DNA of 64,000 nt from Terrimesophilobacter sp038243605 (GCA_038243605.1 JBBSQX010000007.1:62001-126000); one strand, 5' to 3'; numbered from the stretch's first letter, positions 16,906 through 25,784 are shown. Program-made: numbers and translations. Notes: a model not told the origin generated them from the sequence alone.

Positions 16906-17691
16906 TCATGCGCGGCGTGTGCCCACGATTAACGTTGAGTGAAAGTGACTGGATGTCACGACGCGCGCCGACAGCCCGAAACTGTGCACAATTTCGGATG
17001 CCGCCATCGACTGATCGACACCCGTCTCGAAGAAAAGATGGCCACCAGGGGCAAGCCACAGCGGGGCCTCCGCGGCGACGCGGCGCAGCACATCCAGCCC
17101 ATCGACCCCGCCGTCAAGCGTCAAAGAGGGTTCGTAGTCCCGAGCTTCCCGTGGCAGAAGAGCAATAGCCTCTGTGGGAACGTAGGGAACGTTCGCCGTG
17201 AGGATGTTGACCTTGCCGTGGAGAGCATCCGGCAGTGGATCAAAGAGGTCGCCCTCGAAAACGCGACCGCCAAACACGTCAAAGTTTCGTTTCGCGTTGG
17301 CCACCGCCGCGTGGTCGATGTCTGCGGCGTACAGTTCAGCCCCGTCGATGGCCGAGCTGATGGCGATGCCGACGGCGCCGCATCCGCAACAGAGGTCGAG
17401 AACGGAGGCGCCAGACGAAGCGTGGGCGATGGCTTCGCGCACAAGAAATTCGGTGCGTTGACGAGGCACAAAAACACCTTCATCAATGCCGAGGCGAAGG
17501 CCGAAAAACTCCACCCAGCCGAGAACATACTCAAGCGGTTTGCCGCTCACTCGCTGATCGGTCAGTAGGTCAAGTTCGTCAGGGGAATGGGCAGCATCCG
17601 AGAGAAGCCGCGCCTCGTCTTCGGCGAACACGCAGCCCGCGGCGCGAAGTCGCTCAACAAGTTCATTCGTATCGGCAGGAGCGAGAATCAC
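16906..17691 (-). CDS. PrmC-related protein N5-glutamine methyltransferase
   Basis: A 261-residue SAM-dependent methyltransferase. The N-terminal helical domain ends near residue 75, the SAM-binding motif is VLDLCCGCGAVGIAI, and the active-site motif is NVPYVPTEAI, an NPPY variant. The NVPY form marks the PrmC-related group annotated as putative protein N(5)-glutamine methyltransferase, distinct from the release-factor enzyme PrmC next to prfA. The GTG start at 17691 has GAAGG upstream. It is the next gene after the orphan winged-helix regulator on the same strand, with 74 bp between them. Confidence 0.82.
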   Translation of the reverse strand: MILAPADTNELVERLRAAGCVFAEDEARLLSDAAHSPDELDLLTDQRVSGKPLEYVLGWVEFFGLRLGIDEGVFVPRQRTEFLVREAIAHASSGASVLDLCCGCGAVGIAISSAIDGAELYAADIDHAAVANAKRNFDVFGGRVFEGDLFDPLPDALHGKVNILTANVPYVPTEAIALLPREARDYEPSLTLDGGVDGLDVLRRVAAEAPLWLAPGGHLFFETGVDQSMAASEIVHSFGLSARVVTSSHFHSTLIVGTRRA

Positions 17692-17765
17692 AGGCAGTAA
17701 CCTTCAATCTTCAGCAACAGCCTAGAAGGAAGCAGCCCGTAAACCTCTGCCTGCACGCCGCCAGT

Positions 17766-18476
17766 CTAAAAGTCGGGAGAAGGTGTTGTGGCGCGGCGCA
17801 CGGAAACATCTGCGTGCCGGTCGAACCGGTACCCAACGCCCCGAACGGTGCGCACAATTTCTTCGTACCCGCCCAGCTTGGAGCGGAGCCTGCGCACGTG
17901 CACGTCGATGGTTCGTTCGTTTGGTGCGTCGGCGTCGCTGGCCCCCCAGAGGCCTTCAATGAGTTCGGTGCGTGCGACAGTGTGGCCCTCACGAGCGACC
18001 AGATAGTGCAGCAGCTCGAACTCTTTGTAGGTGAGGGGTGCTGTTTCTCCATCAATGGTGATGCGTTTGCGTGAAAGGTCAACGATCACGCCTTCGACGA
18101 CGGCTTCCGGTTCGAGTTCGTCGTGGCGGTGCCTGGCCAAAGCTGAAGGGTCTTGTAACGCCAGGCGAACGACGTCGATGTCGCGTCCGCCAGAACTGCG
18201 CGGCGCAAGCGCGACGGCCGCGTAGGTTTCAGCCGCGGGCGCGAGTTCGGCGGTGAGTTTGCGCAGCGCGGTAACCAGGCCACCGAGATCGGTGCCAGCA
18301 CTCGCAGCTTTGAGTTCGTCTATTCCGACGTACAGCACAAAGCCGCGTGCTTCGGTGCCTTCTGGTACCGCGCGAATTCGGGCGCGGCCTGGGTGATCTG
18401 CAGGATCTGGCACCGCGTGCAGCGGGCGTAGATCAGCGAGGTGGGTTCGGTCGAGGTCAACAGTGGCGAGCGACAT
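17766..18476 (-). CDS. winged-helix (OmpR/PhoB-type DNA-binding) regulator without receiver domain
   Basis: A 236-residue protein whose C-terminal part (about residues 125-220) is a trans_reg_C winged helix: LTYKEFELLHYLVAREGHTVARTELIE and the recognition helix RTIDVHVRRLRSKLGG followed by VRGVGYRF. The N-terminal part has no receiver aspartate pattern and matches no domain I recognise, so it is not a standard response regulator. Such orphan regulators are common in actinomycetes. It has a long 5' spacer of 378 bp. Target unknown. Confidence 0.78.
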   Translation of the reverse strand: MSLATVDLDRTHLADLRPLHAVPDPADHPGRARIRAVPEGTEARGFVLYVGIDELKAASAGTDLGGLVTALRKLTAELAPAAETYAAVALAPRSSGGRDIDVVRLALQDPSALARHRHDELEPEAVVEGVIVDLSRKRITIDGETAPLTYKEFELLHYLVAREGHTVARTELIEGLWGASDADAPNERTIDVHVRRLRSKLGGYEEIVRTVRGVGYRFDRHADVSVRRATTPSPDF

Positions 18477-18854
18477 TGTGTCGAGTCCTTAATAGGAGCA
18501 GGTGAAGACTCTCTAATGAGGAGATTGCGTCTTCAGTAACTTCAGTGCGTGACAGATGGGCGATCGGGATGAGGATCGGCATCCGGGAACCACATGCTCA
18601 GTTCGAGCGTGGTTCGGCGAGAGGTTTGCCTATGAGGTGCGCATTCGACAACACATGGCTGTATGGCGCGGCATGTGCATGCCATCGACTCCGTGAGCTC
18701 CAAGGGAGGTCAGGGCGTGCGCGTTCACAGTCATGTTGCAACTATCACTCACGCACACGTTAATTGTCAAACGCGCCACTCACCGCCGTCGTTCCCCGAG
18801 GAAGTCGCGTACTCCGCTTTCTGAGGCGCTCGAAGGGAGCTGACCGGCGAGCGC
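18477..18854. other. 378-bp spacer without a convincing gene
   Basis: Between the winged-helix regulator (reading left) and the 3' end of upp. It must hold the regulator promoter; AAGGAC lies about 10 nt before that ATG. Small frames on the plus strand lack coding character and start signals. The only distinct element is a copy of the dispersed 22-bp repeat at 18821-18842. Confidence 0.6.
18821..18842 (+). repeat. dispersed 22-bp element, copy 2
   Basis: CTGAGGCGCTCGAAGGGAGC followed by TG; differs from copy 3 (22545) at a few positions. Lies 13 bp from the 3' end of upp. Confidence 0.55.
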
Positions 18855-19490
18855 CTAACCGACGGTGCCGTACAGCCGGTCTCCCGCATCCCCGAGCCCT
18901 GGCACGATGTAGCCGATCTCGTTGAGCTTCTCATCGAGCGCACCGAGCACGATGGTGACATCTTTGCCCTCCGTGGCTTTCTCAATAACTGCGAGGCCTT
19001 CCGGAGTGCCAAGAAGACACACTGCTGTCACGTCGACGGCACCGCGGTCGAACAGAAAGTTGATGGCGGCCAGAAGCGATCCGCCGGTGGCGAGCATCGG
19101 GTCGAGCACGAAGCATTGGCGGTTGGAGAGGTCATCTGGCAGCCGCTCGGCATACGTGGTGGGCTGAAGGGTTTCGTGGTCGCGCACCATGCCGAGGAAC
19201 CCGACCTCCGCGGTCGGAACGAGCTTCACCATGCCCTCGAGCATCCCGAGCCCCGCGCGCAGAATCGGAACAACGAGCGGTCGCGGTGTACTGATCTTGA
19301 GGCCCTGAGCATCTGATACCGGGGTTCGCACTGTCACATTTTCGACGCGAACGTTGCGTGTCGCCTCGTACGCGAGCAGGGTGACGAGCTCTTCGGTAAG
19401 TGCTCGAAAGACGGGGGACGATGTTGTCTCATCACGCAAAATAGTGAGTTTGTGGGTGATGAGCGGATGATCGGCAACGTGGACTCGCAT
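18855..19490 (-). CDS. upp: uracil phosphoribosyltransferase
   Basis: A 211-residue enzyme that converts uracil and PRPP to UMP (pyrimidine salvage). The PRPP-binding loop is VLDPMLATGGSLLAAI, and the uracil-binding C terminus is IVPGLGDAGDRLYGT, both diagnostic of Upp. Length is standard. ATG 19490 has TAGATT exactly 6 nt upstream and no ribosome site, so it is probably leaderless. It is divergent from tadA with only 34 bp between the starts. It can reuse the uracil produced by PsuG. Confidence 0.95.
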   Translation of the reverse strand: MRVHVADHPLITHKLTILRDETTSSPVFRALTEELVTLLAYEATRNVRVENVTVRTPVSDAQGLKISTPRPLVVPILRAGLGMLEGMVKLVPTAEVGFLGMVRDHETLQPTTYAERLPDDLSNRQCFVLDPMLATGGSLLAAINFLFDRGAVDVTAVCLLGTPEGLAVIEKATEGKDVTIVLGALDEKLNEIGYIVPGLGDAGDRLYGTVG

Positions 19491-19524
19491 AGGCTCAATC
19501 TACTGGACGGCGGAGGTGAACACG

Positions 19525-20016
19525 GTGCCGAATTCTGATGCGCGGATGTCTGATGCGCAGAATTTTGATGCGCTGATGTGCGAAGCGCTGATCGAGGCGC
19601 GCGCGTGCCTAGCCACCGGTGACGTGCCCGTTGGGGCAGTCATTGTGGATGCCGCCGGCACCGTGGTCGGGCGAGGTCGCAATGAGCGCGAACTCACCAA
19701 GGACCCCACCGCACACGCGGAAGTGCTGGCGATCCGTGACGCAGCACAAGCTCTCGACACGTGGCAGCTCACCGATGTGACCCTTGTGGTGACCCTAGAG
19801 CCGTGCGTCATGTGCGCCGGCGCAATTCTCGCCGCCCGAATCCCCATCGTGGTATTCGGTGCCTGGGAGGAGAAGACCGGTGCGGTCGGCAGCGTTCACG
19901 ACCTACTGCGCGATCGTCGCCTTCTGCACACTGTCGAAGTGCATGCTGGCATCCGAGAGGCAGAAAGCGCCGATCTGCTTAAAGAGTTTTTTGCAGCCCG
20001 TCGAGCCACTCGCTGA
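19525..20016 (+). CDS. tadA: tRNA-specific adenosine deaminase
   Basis: A 163-residue zinc deaminase that makes inosine at the wobble position of tRNA-Arg(ACG). Zinc and catalytic motifs are TAHAEVLAI (His and Glu) and PCVMCAGAI (two cysteines). Two GTG codons are possible. GTG 19525 is preferred because GGAGGTGA (19512-19519) sits 5 nt upstream; GTG 19516 would lie inside that ribosome site. The N terminus carries a short repetitive Asp-Ala stretch before the domain. Its 3' end overlaps the convergent amidotransferase gene by 38 bp. Confidence 0.9.
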   Translation: MPNSDARMSDAQNFDALMCEALIEARACLATGDVPVGAVIVDAAGTVVGRGRNERELTKDPTAHAEVLAIRDAAQALDTWQLTDVTLVVTLEPCVMCAGAILAARIPIVVFGAWEEKTGAVGSVHDLLRDRRLLHTVEVHAGIREAESADLLKEFFAARRATR

Positions 20017-20698
20017 GCATCGCGCGCGAGGCCACCTGCATGGGTGGGTTGAGTTCGCGCCCGAGCGCTCGCCACTCGTCTTCGTCAATGCCTTCTTCAG
20101 CGAACTGGTCGCTCGAGTCCAGCGTCCAGTCCTCGTGCATCGCCGCAGTGACTTCTGGGTGGAACTGCACTGCCAACGCGAAGTCGCCGATGGCGAAAGC
20201 TTCGTTGGGGTAGGCGACGGACGTGCCGAGCAGGATGGCTTCCTCTGGCAGCGTGAAGTGGTCGCCGTGCCACTCCAACATGCCAACGCCCGCAACGTGG
20301 CGCATCGGTGAGGCCAGGCCCGCCTCGGTCAGGTGGATGTCTTGGTAGCCGATATCTGGCTTCTCGCCTTTGTAGTTGCGACCGCCGAGGCTTCCCGCCA
20401 TGAGCTGGGCGCCGAGGCACACCCCGAAAAGTGGCTTGTTTGCGTCGATGCGTTCGCTAATGAACTGCATCTCGTCGAGGAGAAAGGAGTGCTCCTCGAT
20501 CTCGTAGGCGCCCATTTCGCCGCCCAGCACGATGACGACATCCGGGGCCACTGGGTCGAGCGTAGAGATGTTGTCTGTTGTCGCGTCGATGATCGTGATG
20601 TCGTAGCCGTATTCGCGAAGCACTGGCTCGAAGTTGCCGAGAGTGATGTGGTCTGCGTGCTGAAACACGAGCGCGTGTCGACCGTTCGCCGCGGTCAA
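19979..20698 (-). CDS. class I glutamine amidotransferase domain protein
   Basis: A 239-residue GATase-1 fold protein resembling GMP synthase amidotransferase domains. The nucleophile is in FGVCLGAQL and the catalytic histidine and glutamate are in QFHPE. No synthetase partner is fused or adjacent. Start is TTG 20698, which overlaps the TGA of the CDF gene (TTGA), so it is probably translated by coupling. Members of this group often act on gamma-glutamyl compounds or stand-alone amides; the substrate is not assignable. Confidence 0.8.
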   Translation of the reverse strand: MTAANGRHALVFQHADHITLGNFEPVLREYGYDITIIDATTDNISTLDPVAPDVVIVLGGEMGAYEIEEHSFLLDEMQFISERIDANKPLFGVCLGAQLMAGSLGGRNYKGEKPDIGYQDIHLTEAGLASPMRHVAGVGMLEWHGDHFTLPEEAILLGTSVAYPNEAFAIGDFALAVQFHPEVTAAMHEDWTLDSSDQFAEEGIDEDEWRALGRELNPPMQVASRAMLSEWLDGLQKTL

Positions 20699-21657
20699 TC
20701 CGAGGATCTAATCACGAAGGCGTCGGTGGAGGGGTTTGCGTCGCCCGGCGGGTGATAGATATCCGGTTCGATGTAGATCACCCTGGCGACGGGAACCTCG
20801 GCGCGCACCCGAGCCTCAAGGGCGTTGATAGCACTCGCCACTTCTGCGAGCTTCTTCTTTGGTGAGAACGCCACCTTCGCGGCGACGAGGAGCTCCTCTG
20901 GCCCGAGGTAGAGAGTCTTCAGGTGGATGAGGGCTTCAACCTGCGGGTCGGCGTTGATGGCATCTCGGATGGCGATCGCATCGGCGGGGTTGGCCCCCTC
21001 ACCGATGAGCAGGCTCTTGGTTTCGATTCCGAGAATCACGGCAACAATCACGAGCAGTACACCGATGGCGAGGGTGCCGATCGCATCCCAAATGCTGTTG
21101 CCGGTAATGACGGTGAGGCCAACTCCGAGAAAAGCGAAGACCAGCCCGGTGAGCGCAGCGATATCTTCGAGAAGCACGACGGGCAGCTCAGGGGCTTTCG
21201 CGTGGCGAATGAACTGGATCCAACTCTCTTTGCCGCGCACCAAGTTGGATTCCTTCACGGCAGTGCGAAGCGAGAACGACTCCAGACCGATCGCAACGAG
21301 TAGCACGAGAATGGGTAGCCACGCGTTGGTGAGCTCGTGTGGTTCGCGCAGCTTGTTCACGCCTTCATAAATCGAGAACATGCCACCGATGGTGAAAAGA
21401 ATGATGGCCACAACGAACGCGTAGACGTAGCGTTCACGGCCGTAGCCGAACGGATGTGTCGGATCGGCCTTGCGTTGCGCCTGCTTTGCGCCCAGCAGAA
21501 GCAGGCCCTGGTTGCCGGTATCGGCGAGGGAGTGCACACCCTCAGCCAACATCGATGCTGAGCCAGAAAAGAACCAGGCCACAAATTTGGTGATGGCAAT
21601 CCCCAAGTTTGCCAGTAGCGCGGCCACGATCGCCCTCTTGCCGCTGTGGGTACTCAC
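20695..21657 (-). CDS. cation diffusion facilitator family transporter
   Basis: A 320-residue inner-membrane divalent metal/proton antiporter. The family pattern SGSASMLAEGVHSLADTGNQ sits in TM2, with further helices to about residue 220 and a C-terminal cytoplasmic ferredoxin-like domain (ALIHLKTLYLGPEELLVAAKV). It resembles the FieF/ZitB-like subgroup; zinc or iron export is likely but not certain. GTG 21657 has GAAGG 7 nt upstream; the frame extends further but would overlap proC. It is operonic with the downstream amidotransferase by TTGA overlap. Confidence 0.87.
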   Translation of the reverse strand: MSTHSGKRAIVAALLANLGIAITKFVAWFFSGSASMLAEGVHSLADTGNQGLLLLGAKQAQRKADPTHPFGYGRERYVYAFVVAIILFTIGGMFSIYEGVNKLREPHELTNAWLPILVLLVAIGLESFSLRTAVKESNLVRGKESWIQFIRHAKAPELPVVLLEDIAALTGLVFAFLGVGLTVITGNSIWDAIGTLAIGVLLVIVAVILGIETKSLLIGEGANPADAIAIRDAINADPQVEALIHLKTLYLGPEELLVAAKVAFSPKKKLAEVASAINALEARVRAEVPVARVIYIEPDIYHPPGDANPSTDAFVIRSSD

Positions 21658-21702
21658 TGGGTTGCCTTCGTCGCGTTCACGACTCAATCCTAGGATGGAT
21701 AC

Positions 21703-22533
21703 ATGGTCACACTCCCAGCAGTTGCAATTCTCGGCGCAGGTTCCATGGGGGGTGCCATTCTCTCTGGCCTTCTTTCCCCGGATGTCACGGTGAATGGCGG
21801 CATCCGCGTCACCAACCGCACGGAGACAAAGGCGGGGGCGCTCCGCACGCATGACGTGACAAGTCTTTCGTCAGAAATCGATCCGCATGCCAACATCGCG
21901 GCCGTGAAAGGTGCGCGCATTGTGCTCCTTGGCGTGAAGCCCGCCATGATTCCGGACGTGCTGAAAGAAGTGGCCGAGGCCCTGGAGCCTGACGCGATCG
22001 TCGTCAGCGTTGCCGCCGGCGTGACCACGGCCACGATGGAGGCGTTGGTTCCCGAGAGTATCGCCGTGCTCAGAGCAATGCCGAACACCCCGGCGACGGT
22101 GGGCAGGGGAGTAACAGGGCTCTGCGCAGGATCTCGCTCAACACCAACTCAACTCGACCTCGTGACAGCACTGTTCGAAACAGTCGGCACCGTCGTCGTG
22201 GTTCCCGAAAGCAAAATTGATGCGCTCAGCACTATTTCTGGTTCAGGACCGGCGTACGTATTCCTGCTCATCGAAGAGCTTGTGAAGACAGCGATCACGA
22301 TGGGCTTCAGCTTGGATGATGCCACGACCATGGTCACGACCACGTTCTTGGGTGCCAGCGAACTTCTGGTGGCGTCGGGAAAGTCGCCGAGCGAACTTCG
22401 TCTGCAGGTGACGAGCCCAAATGGCACGACAGAGCGCGCAGTTGCCGAGCTTCAGAAGGCTGACTTCGCGGCAGTGTTCGACCGCGCGACTGCTGCCGCG
22501 CTTGCTCGTGCGAAGGAACTTGCGGCTGGCTAA
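21703..22533 (+). CDS. proC: pyrroline-5-carboxylate reductase
   Basis: A 276-residue NADPH-dependent enzyme for the last step of proline synthesis. The Rossmann motif AILGAGSMGGAI is at the N terminus, and the ProC signature region SGSGPAYVFLLIEEL with the following LVTSPNGTTERA-like segment is near residue 175-240. TAGGAT lies 6 nt before the ATG, so it is probably leaderless. With the HTH protein at 25419 and bS22 at 25785 it recalls the mycobacterial order Rv0500, Rv0500A, Rv0500B, here interrupted by trk genes. Confidence 0.94.
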   Translation: MVTLPAVAILGAGSMGGAILSGLLSPDVTVNGGIRVTNRTETKAGALRTHDVTSLSSEIDPHANIAAVKGARIVLLGVKPAMIPDVLKEVAEALEPDAIVVSVAAGVTTATMEALVPESIAVLRAMPNTPATVGRGVTGLCAGSRSTPTQLDLVTALFETVGTVVVVPESKIDALSTISGSGPAYVFLLIEELVKTAITMGFSLDDATTMVTTTFLGASELLVASGKSPSELRLQVTSPNGTTERAVAELQKADFAAVFDRATAAALARAKELAAG

Positions 22534-22544
22534 AAGGCCGTTGT

Positions 22545-22566
22545 CTGAGGCTCTCGAAGGGATCAG
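22545..22566 (+). repeat. dispersed 22-bp element, copy 3
   Basis: CTGAGGCTCTCGAAGGGATC followed by AG, located between the convergent 3' ends of proC and trkA. Confidence 0.6.
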
Positions 22567-22570
22567 TCGA

Positions 22571-23242
22571 CTAGCTCTGCTGCGCCGCGAACTTTTCGAT
22601 CTGGCCGGAGTTTCCGCTCACGATGATGAGGTCGTGGTTGGAGATCACGGTGTCTGGCGTCGCATAGGTGAACTCTGCACCAGGCGCTTTGACGCCGACA
22701 ACGGTGACTCCGAACTTTTTGCGCACATCCGTGTCAGAAAGTGGTCTGTCGCGAATCGACTTCGGTGGATACATCTTCACCATGGCGAAGTCGTCATCGA
22801 ACTCGATGAAGTCGAGCATTCTGCCGGAGACCAGGTGGGCGACGCGCTCGCCGGCTTCGGCCTCAGGGTAGATCACGTGGTTCGCGCCGATGCGCGAGAG
22901 GATCTTGCCGTGGGACTGGCTGATGGCCTTAGCCCAGATCTGTGGGATGCCGAGGTCCACGAGGTTTGCGGTGATGAGCACGCTCGCCTCAATCGAGGAG
23001 CCGACGGCGACGACAGCAACCGAGAAGTCTTGCGCACCAATCTGGCGGAGGGCATCAATGTTGCGGGCATCGGCCTGCACGGCGTGAGTGACACGCTCAG
23101 ACCACTTCTGAACGAGCATCTGATTGTCATCCACCGCGAGCACTTCGCGGCCTAGTCGGTCGAGCTGGCCTGCTGCTCCCGCGCCGAAACGCCCGAGCCC
23201 GATGATCAGTACGGGCGCGTTGTGTGCAATTCTCTCAGCCAA
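22571..23242 (-). CDS. trkA: TrkA-type potassium uptake regulatory subunit
   Basis: A 223-residue RCK protein: an N-terminal Rossmann domain (VLIIGLGRFGAGAAGQL, about residues 11-27, binding NAD(H) or nucleotide) and a C-terminal TrkA-C domain (about 140-220). It gates the TrkH channel encoded immediately upstream. Start TTG 23242 overlaps the trkH stop by 8 nt and gives the normal N terminus for the family; no better start is in frame. Cytoplasmic, at the membrane as a ring on TrkH. Confidence 0.92.
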   Translation of the reverse strand: MAERIAHNAPVLIIGLGRFGAGAAGQLDRLGREVLAVDDNQMLVQKWSERVTHAVQADARNIDALRQIGAQDFSVAVVAVGSSIEASVLITANLVDLGIPQIWAKAISQSHGKILSRIGANHVIYPEAEAGERVAHLVSGRMLDFIEFDDDFAMVKMYPPKSIRDRPLSDTDVRKKFGVTVVGVKAPGAEFTYATPDTVISNHDLIIVSGNSGQIEKFAAQQS

Positions 23243-24659
23243 CGATGGGCCTCTCTTCCGCTCGAGCAAACAGTTGTCGACGCTGGCTAGCGGCCAGCGC
23301 TGCGGCAAGGGTCACTGTACCAACCCGACCCGCCCACATGGTGGCCGACAGTATGTACTTTCCGGCATCCGGCATTTCTGCCGTTGCACCGGTGCTGAGA
23401 CCGCAGGTGCCGAAGGCGGAGATCACATCAAACAGCACCTTGTTGAGGGGCATGTCTGTCACCTGCAGAATCGCGATGGTGGAGATCACCACAATCGTGG
23501 CGCCCCACAACGTCACGCTCACCGCCAGGCGCAGAACATCCGTCGGAATGCGCCGCCCGAACACCTGAATATCACTGTCGCCTTTTGCTTCTGCGAGCGC
23601 GGCAAGAAATAGCACGGCGAGCGTCGTTACTTTGATGCCCCCAGCGGTGGATGCTGAACCACCGCCCACAAACATCAGCATGTCCATGACAAGCAGAGTC
23701 GAGTCGTGCATTTGACTCACGTCGACGGTGGAGAAACCACCCGACCTCGTCATGATCGACATGAACGTGGCAGTCATCGGTCGAACGAGAGGGTCTTGAG
23801 CGCCGAGAGTGTGTGAATTGTTCCATTCGAGGGCATAGAGCGCGAGCGCACCGAAGATGATCAATATTGATGTGGTGGCGAGTGTCAATTTCACGTGAAT
23901 CGATAAGCGGTGCTTGCCGCGCCACCCTTTTGTGAGCGCAAAGATCACGGGAAAACCTAGGCTCCCGACAAACACTCCAAGGCCGATGACCGTCAACATC
24001 CATGGGTCGGTGGCGAAGGGGGTCATCCCCTCAACGTGCGGCACGAAACCGGTGTTGGTGAAGGCGGATGCCGCAAAGTAGAACCCCTGCCAGGTTGCCG
24101 TCCACACGTCTTCACCGGTGAGGAGTAGACGCGGCACGATCAGCCCAGTGAGCACAGCTTCGATGGCGAGAACGCTCACCGCCACTGTCGCGAGCAGGCC
24201 GCCCATCTCGCCGAGGCGAACGGCTTGGCCTTCAGCAACGGGGCCGGAATGGATGCGTTGGAGGTTGGTGTCGCTCGCCGCAATCAGTTTCGCTTTGAGG
24301 CCAAGGCGACGGGAGACCACGAGGCCGAGGATGCTGGCGAGAGTGAGCACGCCGATGCCGCCCACCTGGATGCCGAGGAGGATCGCGACATTGCCGAAGG
24401 TTGACCAGTGGGTGGCCATGTCCACAGTGGAAAGCCCGGTGACACAAATTGCTGACATTGCGGTGAAGAAGGCATCCGCAAGCGGCGTGACGCTGCGCTC
24501 GGCCGTTGCGATAGGCAGTGACAGTACGGCGGTGAGGGCGAGAACGAGACTCGTGAAAATGATGAGCGCGAATCGCGCAGGGGATGACCACGCGATGAAG
24601 TCGACGACATCACGAAGTCGACCGAGCACTGAACCGCGGTGAGCGGCCTTCGCAGGCAT
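23235..24659 (-). CDS. trkH: TrkH family potassium uptake channel
   Basis: A 474-residue membrane protein with the four-fold P-loop/TM layout of Trk/Ktr channels. Selectivity-filter regions are seen at AICVTGLS, ASAFTNTGF, MTRSGGFSTVD and AFGTCGLSTG, each with the essential glycine. Ktr-like length. AAGGGGA is 5 nt before ATG 24659. It forms an operon with trkA and is divergent from an ArsR-type regulator, with 86 bp between. Confidence 0.93.
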   Translation of the reverse strand: MPAKAAHRGSVLGRLRDVVDFIAWSSPARFALIIFTSLVLALTAVLSLPIATAERSVTPLADAFFTAMSAICVTGLSTVDMATHWSTFGNVAILLGIQVGGIGVLTLASILGLVVSRRLGLKAKLIAASDTNLQRIHSGPVAEGQAVRLGEMGGLLATVAVSVLAIEAVLTGLIVPRLLLTGEDVWTATWQGFYFAASAFTNTGFVPHVEGMTPFATDPWMLTVIGLGVFVGSLGFPVIFALTKGWRGKHRLSIHVKLTLATTSILIIFGALALYALEWNNSHTLGAQDPLVRPMTATFMSIMTRSGGFSTVDVSQMHDSTLLVMDMLMFVGGGSASTAGGIKVTTLAVLFLAALAEAKGDSDIQVFGRRIPTDVLRLAVSVTLWGATIVVISTIAILQVTDMPLNKVLFDVISAFGTCGLSTGATAEMPDAGKYILSATMWAGRVGTVTLAAALAASQRRQLFARAEERPIVG

Positions 24660-24745
24660 GCTGTCCCCTTAGTGGATGGGCCGCTGCACGTGGAATGCAG
24701 CAGTTTGACATGGTACTACCCAGCGGACCTCGATACTCTGTCTTA

Positions 24746-25306
24746 ATGGGAGACATCTTCGACGTTATCGCTGATCCAAACCGGCGCGAATTGCTGCGTG
24801 TGCTTTTGGGCGCCCAACTTGACCAGGGTACGAGCAAGGGCGAGGTGAGCGTGGGCGGCCTCGTTGACGCCCTTGGTCTCACACAGCCCACGGTGTCGAA
24901 GCACCTTAAAGTGTTGCGCGACAGCGGGCTGGTTGTTGTGCGCGAAGAGGGCCAGCACCGTTTCTATCGGCTCGAATCTGCACCGTTAGATGCTTTAGAG
25001 GACTGGCTTATTCCGTTCCTCACTGCTGAGGATCTTGGCTCGGGCGACGAGGCCGGCGCAACAGCATTCGCCGCGTGGGCGGGATCAGGCATGCCGAAAC
25101 CGCTCCGTAGGGTCGCAGAGACTCTTGATCACGCCTCAGATGCTGGAAACGCGGTGGGTCGCACCGCCGCAGAAGCGTCGCACCAGGTGCGTTCGGTGAT
25201 CGAGGGTGCATCGCACGCTATTGAGGAGGCATCCGCAAAAGTGGAGAAGAAAGTCATCGACCCGATTCGCGAGAAGCTGGGACGCTTTGGTGACAGCGGG
25301 CGCTAG
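24746..25306 (+). CDS. ArsR-type winged-helix regulator with helical tail
   Basis: A 186-residue protein. Residues 1-85 are an ArsR/SmtB-like winged helix: FDVIADPNRRELLRVLL and recognition helix LTQPTVSKHLKVLRDSGLV. No metal-binding cysteine motif is present. The C-terminal half (about 110-186) is an alanine-rich amphipathic helix region (TAAEASHQVRSVIEGASHAI) ending in a charged segment, unusual for ArsR. ATG 24746 has TACTCT 6 nt upstream, indicating leaderless expression; the frame opens earlier. It is divergent from trkHA, which it may regulate. Confidence 0.82.
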   Translation: MGDIFDVIADPNRRELLRVLLGAQLDQGTSKGEVSVGGLVDALGLTQPTVSKHLKVLRDSGLVVVREEGQHRFYRLESAPLDALEDWLIPFLTAEDLGSGDEAGATAFAAWAGSGMPKPLRRVAETLDHASDAGNAVGRTAAEASHQVRSVIEGASHAIEEASAKVEKKVIDPIREKLGRFGDSGR

Positions 25307-25418
25307 CCACCCGCCCACAGCGAGTGTAGACAGAAGTTCACTTTAACCCCTAGAGTGTGCTTCAAGCACTCCAGTAACACCGGTAACGGGTGCGCTGTCA
25401 AGCAGAGGGATCCCAACA

Positions 25419-25625
25419 ATGTCGAGCAATCTATCCGAGGTGAGGTTCCTCACCGTCGCAGAGGTTGCCGACATGATGCGCGTCTCGAAAATGACCGTGT
25501 ATCGGCTCGTTCACTCCGGCGAGTTGCCAGCGATCCGATTTGGTCGCTCCTTTCGGGTGCCCGAGTCCGCTGTGCAGGCGGCGATTGGAACGCACGTCGC
25601 CAACAGCGAATCCGCAACAGGCTGA
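25419..25625 (+). CDS. small excisionase/BldC-like helix-turn-helix protein (Rv0500A-type)
   Basis: A 68-residue MerR-like single HTH protein: FLTVAEVADMMRVSKMTVYRL followed by the wing ELPAIRFGRSFRVP. This is the widely conserved actinobacterial family related to BldC and mycobacterial Rv0500A, not a phage excisionase. The usual neighbour bS22 follows 160 bp downstream. It likely binds DNA cooperatively as a developmental or housekeeping regulator; the targets are unknown. Confidence 0.85.
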   Translation: MSSNLSEVRFLTVAEVADMMRVSKMTVYRLVHSGELPAIRFGRSFRVPESAVQAAIGTHVANSESATG

Positions 25626-25784
25626 CCAGCGTGTTCCTTGGTCGTGCTGCCCGCTGCGGAGCCGCACTGCGCAGCTGAGGGTATCGGTCATCAGCTAGAC
25701 TTACCCGAGGCATTTTTCCGCGGTTCGTAGCGAACCCGGTCTTCACGGTTCTCACACAGCAGAACCACAATCAACGAGGTGCGT

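Noticed and set aside
17766..18476. Winged-helix protein as a full two-component response regulator
   Set aside because: No receiver aspartate pattern and no neighbouring kinase; only the DNA-binding half is recognisable.
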